From Chloroflexi bacterium UBA4736 (GTDB lineage Bacteria; Chloroflexota; Dormibacteria; Dormibacterales; Dormibacteraceae), in NCBI GenBank assembly GCA_002404015.1, contig DHIW01000108.1, positions 1 through 64,000 of the forward strand: a stretch of 64,000 bases of DNA, in the 5' to 3' direction. The stretch's first letter is position 1, and each line of letters opens with the position of its first letter. Positions 59,997 to 64,000 of this stretch are shown here, piece after piece. A program made the position numbers and the translations under genes. The notes below the pieces were generated by a model, which did not search any database, was not told where the DNA came from, and saw only the letters and a list, made by a program, of their open reading frames with translations.

Positions 59997-60878
59997 TCAG
60001 GTCAGGACCTTCTCGGGGACGAAAGTCCGCCGCAGCGGGTCGGTGTGCCCGAGCGCCACCAGCCGGCCGTCGGAGTCCATGGCCCGGACGCGGCCGGGGC
60101 CGGGTTCGGGCAGCACGCGAACAGGGCGGCCCTGGCGCACATAGGCCTCCTGCTCGACCGTCAGGCGGACGGACTCCATCTCGGGCAGGATCACCTCGGG
60201 GGGCAGCAGCCGGGCCTCGACGGAGGCGGCGTTGGTGAGATCGTCGAGCGCCACCGCCTGCTGCTGGCGCAGCGGACCGTAAGCGGTCCGGACCAGCTGG
60301 CCCAGGTAGCCGCCCACCTCCAGTTCGGCGCCCAGGTCGCGGGCCAGCGAGCGCAGGTAGGTGCCGCTGCCGCAGACGACCCGGACCTGCGCCACGGCCG
60401 CGGCGCCGGGCGCGAACGAGAGGAGCTCGACGCTGTAGATCTCCACCAGCCGGGCGGCCGGCCGCGAGACGTCGCCTTTGCGCGCCCGCCGATAGGACCG
60501 CTCACCCTCCACCTTCACGGCCGAGAAGGCCGGCGGCTCCTGCCGGATGCGGCCCACGAAGGCCCGCAGGGCCGCCTCCACCGTCTCCTGCTCGAGGCCC
60601 GATGGGTCCGCCACCGGCTCCCGTTCGGCCTCGGCGTCGTCGGTGGCGGTGGTGAACCCGAAGTGCACGTCGGCCACGTAGGTCTTCGACAGCTGCAGGG
60701 CGAAGTCCGCCAGGCGGGTGGCCGACTCGAACAGGATGGGCAGCACGCCGGTCGCCAGCGGGTCGAGGGTGCCGGCGTGGCCGACCCGCTTGGCGCCTGT
60801 CAGCTCGCGAAGGCGGCGCACGACCGTGAACGAGGTCGCGCCCGCCGGCTTATCTACGTTGAGTACTCCCGCTCGCAG
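59997..60878 (-). CDS. truB: tRNA pseudouridine(55) synthase
   Basis: Makes pseudouridine 55 in the tRNA T-loop. The catalytic Asp39 is in RVGHAGTLDPLATGVLP (numbering from the start used here). The first standard start would cut off the essential N-terminus GVLNVDKPAGATSFTVVRRL, which is clearly encoded upstream. The frame opens with CTG 60878, six bases after AAGGAGG (60885-60891), giving 293 residues of normal form and no ATG, GTG or TTG nearby. The gene overlaps the nrnA end by 29 bp. The PUA-type C-terminal region ends DPLRRTFVPEKVLT. Confidence 0.95.
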   Translation of the reverse strand: MRAGVLNVDKPAGATSFTVVRRLRELTGAKRVGHAGTLDPLATGVLPILFESATRLADFALQLSKTYVADVHFGFTTATDDAEAEREPVADPSGLEQETVEAALRAFVGRIRQEPPAFSAVKVEGERSYRRARKGDVSRPAARLVEIYSVELLSFAPGAAAVAQVRVVCGSGTYLRSLARDLGAELEVGGYLGQLVRTAYGPLRQQQAVALDDLTNAASVEARLLPPEVILPEMESVRLTVEQEAYVRQGRPVRVLPEPGPGRVRAMDSDGRLVALGHTDPLRRTFVPEKVLT

Positions 60879-61818
60879 AGATCGCCTCCTTGGCCGCCTT
60901 CAGGACCGCCCTGATCGCCTCGTCCAGGGGCAGCTGGATCTCGGCCCCGGCAGCCCGCAGGTGGCCGCCTCCGCCGAACTCGGCGCACAGCGCGGCGGCG
61001 TCCACGGCGCCCCGGCTGCGCACGCTGATCTTGGTCAGCCGGTCGTTGATCTCCTTGAACATGATCGCCGTGTCCAGGCCGGCGATCGAGTTCAGGGTGT
61101 CGATGATGCCCTCGCTCTCGGCCATGACGGCGCCGGCCTCGTGGAGCATGTAGCGGGTCACCTTGGCCCAGGCCAGCCGGCCGTCCATGTCGACCTGCAT
61201 GGTGGCGATGGCGAGGGCGCTGAGCTTCAGGGTCGTCAACGGACGCGACTTGTAGACCATGGTCGCGATGTACCCGGGATCAGCCCCCAGCCTGGCCAGC
61301 CGGGCGGCGTCCTCGAGCGCCTTGGGCGTGGTGTTCTCGTGCCGAAAGCCGCCGGTGTCGGTCAGCAGCGCCGTGTAGAGGTTGGTTGCGATCGTGGGAG
61401 TCAGGTCGTAACCGAACAGGTCGAGCATCCGCATCACCATCTGGCCCACCGCCGAGGCCTCCGGCTCGATCACATTGATGTCTCCGAACAGCGAGTTCGA
61501 GGGGTGGTGGTCCACGTTGACGATCGTGGCCTGGCTGGCGATCAGCTTGACCGCATTGCCGGACCGCTCCATGTTGCCGGCGTCGAAGAAGAGCACCAGC
61601 CGAGGGTCGGCGCCGGGCGGCGGCCGCTCCACGATCTGCTCGAAGCCGGGCAGCCACTCGTACATGACCGGCAGGGGCGGCGGGATGACCACCCAGACCG
61701 TCTTGCCTCGCGACTTCAGGGCTTCGGCGAAGGCCAGGCTGCAGCCGAGGGTGTCGCCGTCGGCGTCCTTGTGGCCGAAGATCAGGATCTCGTCGTTCTG
61801 CTCAACCAGCTCGCCCAC
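60850..61818 (-). CDS. nrnA: DHH/DHHA1 phosphoesterase, NrnA-type
   Basis: The 322-residue bifunctional oligoribonuclease/pAp-phosphatase family protein has DHH motifs GHKDADGDTLGCSLA, FFDAGNMERSG, NVDHHPSNSLFGD and TGGFRHENTTP, then the DHHA1 domain with AEFGGGGHLRAAGAEI. It degrades nanoRNA or pAp in its family. The GTG start lies 17 bp after rbfA; the gene is between rbfA and truB as in many Terrabacteria. The AAGGAGG of truB lies inside this coding sequence. Confidence 0.94.
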   Translation of the reverse strand: MGELVEQNDEILIFGHKDADGDTLGCSLAFAEALKSRGKTVWVVIPPPLPVMYEWLPGFEQIVERPPPGADPRLVLFFDAGNMERSGNAVKLIASQATIVNVDHHPSNSLFGDINVIEPEASAVGQMVMRMLDLFGYDLTPTIATNLYTALLTDTGGFRHENTTPKALEDAARLARLGADPGYIATMVYKSRPLTTLKLSALAIATMQVDMDGRLAWAKVTRYMLHEAGAVMAESEGIIDTLNSIAGLDTAIMFKEINDRLTKISVRSRGAVDAAALCAEFGGGGHLRAAGAEIQLPLDEAIRAVLKAAKEAISASGSTQRR

Positions 61819-61835
61819 GCGGCCTAAGTCGTCGT

Positions 61836-62210
61836 CTATGACGGGGCTCCTTCCTCGGTCTCCTCCTCCGGGAGGATCTCGCGAAGCATCTTCGAGATGT
61901 GCACGCTGTACTCGATCGAGGGATCGATCTCGAACCTGATCTCCGGCGAGAACTTGAGATTCTGCAGCCGCCTGCCGAGCGCGTGGCGGATCAGGCCGCG
62001 GGCGCTGTAGAGGCCGCGCAGTGTCTCTTTCTGCTCGGCAGCGTTGCCCAGGACGCTGACCCGGACCCGGGCGGAGCGCAGGTCGGGCGACATCCGCACC
62101 CCCGTGATGCTGACTAGGCCGATCCGCGGGTCCTTCAGCTCGCGCTGGATGATCGCCATGATCTCCTCACGGACCTGGGCCCCGACCTGGTCGGTGCGGT
62201 GGCCGCTCAC
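61836..62210 (-). CDS. rbfA: Ribosome-binding factor A
   Basis: The 124-residue KH-fold factor in 30S maturation shows HRTDQVGAQVREEIMAIIQRELKDPRIGLVSITGVRMSPDLRSARVRVSV spread across the standard core. The GTG at 62210 is chosen; the longer frame back to 62306 lies within infB in antisense-like sequence. It follows infB after 13 bp. Confidence 0.95.
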   Translation of the reverse strand: MSGHRTDQVGAQVREEIMAIIQRELKDPRIGLVSITGVRMSPDLRSARVRVSVLGNAAEQKETLRGLYSARGLIRHALGRRLQNLKFSPEIRFEIDPSIEYSVHISKMLREILPEEETEEGAPS

Positions 62211-62223
62211 TGCGAGGGCTACC

Positions 62224-64000
62224 TCAGATTTCCTCGCGCTCGAGCCGGAAGCACTCCATTGTGTCGCCCGGCTCGAAGGCCTCGAAGCCCTCCAGGCCGA
62301 TGCCACACTCCTGGCCGGCGACCATCTCGCGAACCTCCTCCTTGAAGTGCTTCAGGGAGGTGATGCGACCCTCGAAGATCTGCTCCCGGCCGCGCGAAAG
62401 CTTGACCCAATCTCCGCGGCTCACCTTGCCGTCGAGCACGCGGCAGCCGGCGATGAGCCCGAGGCGCGGGATCTTGATCGGCATCAGGACCTCGACCTTG
62501 CCCTCCCAGACCTGGCGGTAGGTCGGCTCGCGGAGGCCCTTGGCCGCCCGCTCGACGTCCTCCGTCAGCTTGTAGATGACGTCGTAGTAGCGGACCTCCA
62601 CCTTCTCCCGCTCGGCGGCCTTCTCGGCGCCGGCCGTCGGCTTCAGGTTGAAGCACACGATGATGGCGTTGGAGACGCCCGCCAGCAGCGCATCCGAGTC
62701 CGTGACCGGGCCGACCCCCTGGCCCACGATCTTGATCGTCACCACGGGGTCTTCGATCTTCTGAAGCGCGCTGATGACCGCCTCCAGGGTGCCCTGGGCG
62801 TCTGCCTTGACCACCAGGTTGAGCTCCTTGACCTCGCCTTCCTTGGCGCGCCGGGCCAGCTCTTCGAGCGTGATCCGGGGGGCCAGGCCGCGGCCGGCCT
62901 CCTGGGCCCGCTTCTCCTGCAGCCTGACAAGCGCGATCTGGCGGGCCGCCTTCTCGGAGCCGACCACCTGGAAGATGTCGCCCGCGCTGGGGACCTCGCT
63001 CATACCGGACACCACGACCGGGGTGGCGGGGCCGGCCGACTCCACCGTCTCGCCGCGGTCGTTGGTGAGCGCCCTGACGCGGCCGTAGATGTGGCCGCAG
63101 ACGAAGTCGTCGCCGACCGTGAGCGTGCCGTTCTGCACCAGGACCGTGGCGACCGGGCCGCGACCTCGCTCCAGGTGGGCGTCAACGATCGTCCCGATGG
63201 CGTGCCGGTCGGGGTTCGCCTTCAGGTCGAGGATCTCGCTCGAGAGCACGATCGTCGTGAGCAGGTCGTCCAGGCCCTGGCCGGTCCGGGCCGAGACGTG
63301 GACGCACTCGTACTCGCCGCCGTAGTGGCGGGTGACGATGCCCTGGGTGGCGAGCTCCTGGTGGACCCGGTCGACGTTGGCGTTGTCCTTGTCGATCTTG
63401 TTGATGGCGACCACGATCGGGACCTCGGCCGCCCGGGCGTGCTGGATCGCCTCGATCGTCTGGGGCATGACACCGTCGTCCGCCGCCACCACGAGCACCA
63501 CCAGGTCCGTGACCTGGGCGCCCCGGGCGCGCATGGCGGTGAAGGCCTCATGGCCGGGGGTGTCGACGAAGACGACGGTCTGGCCCTCGTCGGTCTGCAC
63601 CTGGTAGGCGCCGATCCGCTGCGTGATGCCGCCGGCCTCGCTGGCTGCCACCTTGGTCTTGCGGATGGCGTCCAGGATCGAGGTCTTGCCGTGGTCGACG
63701 TGGCCCAGCACGGTCACGATCGGCGGCCGCGGCTTCAGCTTCTTAGGGTCCTCGTTGGCCAGCGAGAAGAAGTCCTCGCGGGACTGCGTGACCAAGTTGC
63801 CGCCCTCGCCGTCCGACTCGGTCGCGATCAGGTCCTCGGAGGCGATCGGCTCGACGGTGTAGCCGAACTCGTCGGCCACGATCTCGGCCGTGCCGAAGTC
63901 GATGACCTGGTTGATGTTGGCCAGGATCTTGCTCTGCATGAGCTTCTTGATCACGTCCACCGGGCTGACGCTCAGCTTCTCGGCCAGGTCCTTGACGGAG
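62224..64000 (-). CDS. infB: Translation initiation factor IF-2 (5' end beyond the window)
   Basis: The visible 592 residues contain the end of the N-terminal domain ([22 protein letters not shown]), the G domain ([41 protein letters not shown]), and the C-terminal domains 2-4, ending [26 protein letters not shown]. The reading frame is open at the right edge, so the gene starts outside the window. It heads the rbfA-nrnA-truB-ribF series. Confidence 0.96.
   Translation of the reverse strand, partial: SVKDLAEKLSVSPVDVIKKLMQSKILANINQVIDFGTAEIVADEFGYTVEPIASEDLIATESDGEGGNLVTQSREDFFSLANEDPKKLKPRPPIVTVLGHVDHGKTSILDAIRKTKVAASEAGGITQRIGAYQVQTDEGQTVVFVDTPGHEAFTAMRARGAQVTDLVVLVVAADDGVMPQTIEAIQHARAAEVPIVVAINKIDKDNANVDRVHQELATQGIVTRHYGGEYECVHVSARTGQGLDDLLTTIVLSSEILDLKANPDRHAIGTIVDAHLERGRGPVATVLVQNGTLTVGDDFVCGHIYGRVRALTNDRGETVESAGPATPVVVSGMSEVPSAGDIFQVVGSEKAARQIALVRLQEKRAQEAGRGLAPRITLEELARRAKEGEVKELNLVVKADAQGTLEAVISALQKIEDPVVTIKIVGQGVGPVTDSDALLAGVSNAIIVCFNLKPTAGAEKAAEREKVEVRYYDVIYKLTEDVERAAKGLREPTYRQVWEGKVEVLMPIKIPRLGLIAGCRVLDGKVSRGDWVKLSRGREQIFEGRITSLKHFKEEVREMVAGQECGIGLEGFEAFEPGDTMECFRLEREEI

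Overview
The window is about 64 kb of GC-rich (roughly 70 percent) bacterial chromosome, almost entirely coding, with tightly packed and often overlapping genes. RNase Y, RNase J, YmdB, SpoVS, a Bacillus/actinobacterial-type SOS box, RecX, and MutS together with MutL (missing from most Actinobacteria) point to a Terrabacteria lineage near Chloroflexota or Candidatus Dormibacterota. That placement is an inference from gene content, not a phylogeny. No rRNA, tRNA or CRISPR array was seen.

Left part (1-23.6 kb): an IS110 transposase beside a remnant of a second one; a pyruvate/2-oxoacid dehydrogenase operon (minus strand) in which E3 and E1alpha are one ORF, followed by E1beta and E2; nadE; a divergent plus-strand run ttuB-ttuA-pyrF-ornithine cyclodeaminase family-small basic protein-two half-size TauE/SafE proteins-AMP ligase-ketopantoate reductase family; acyl-CoA dehydrogenase with a TetR regulator; an SOS-box-controlled gene of unknown function; a partial Tad/Flp pilus locus (two TadE-like, one TadG-like, CpaB, TadC); then a lexA locus with a divergent LysM division-inhibitor-like gene.

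Middle part (23.6-53.1 kb): a long minus-strand series dapD-dapC-dapE-hflX-miaA-mutL-mutS-miaB-spoVS-ymdB; rny on the plus strand, bracketed by three copies of a 113-bp repeat; recX-recA, a PgsA-PncC fusion, a RodZ-like gene and ftsK (minus); two plus-strand genes; then a zinc-ribbon membrane protein, rnj, udg, dapA, asd, dapB, pnp and rpsO (minus). The six dap/asd genes give most of the succinylase lysine/diaminopimelate pathway (dapF and lysA are not here).

Right part (53.1-64 kb): a glycerolipid block (gamma-glutamyltransferase, lipid kinase, AGPS-like FAD enzyme, divergent glpD and a methyltransferase) sits between rpsO-pnp and the infB-rbfA-nrnA-truB-ribF operon, which runs off the right edge inside infB.

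Most notable: the E3-E1alpha fusion with a possible internal start; at least three LexA-type promoters sharing one architecture, one driving an unrecognised gene; several core genes (truB, miaB, udg, perhaps miaA) whose only sensible start codon is CTG; the PgsA-PncC fusion; and the repeats around rny.
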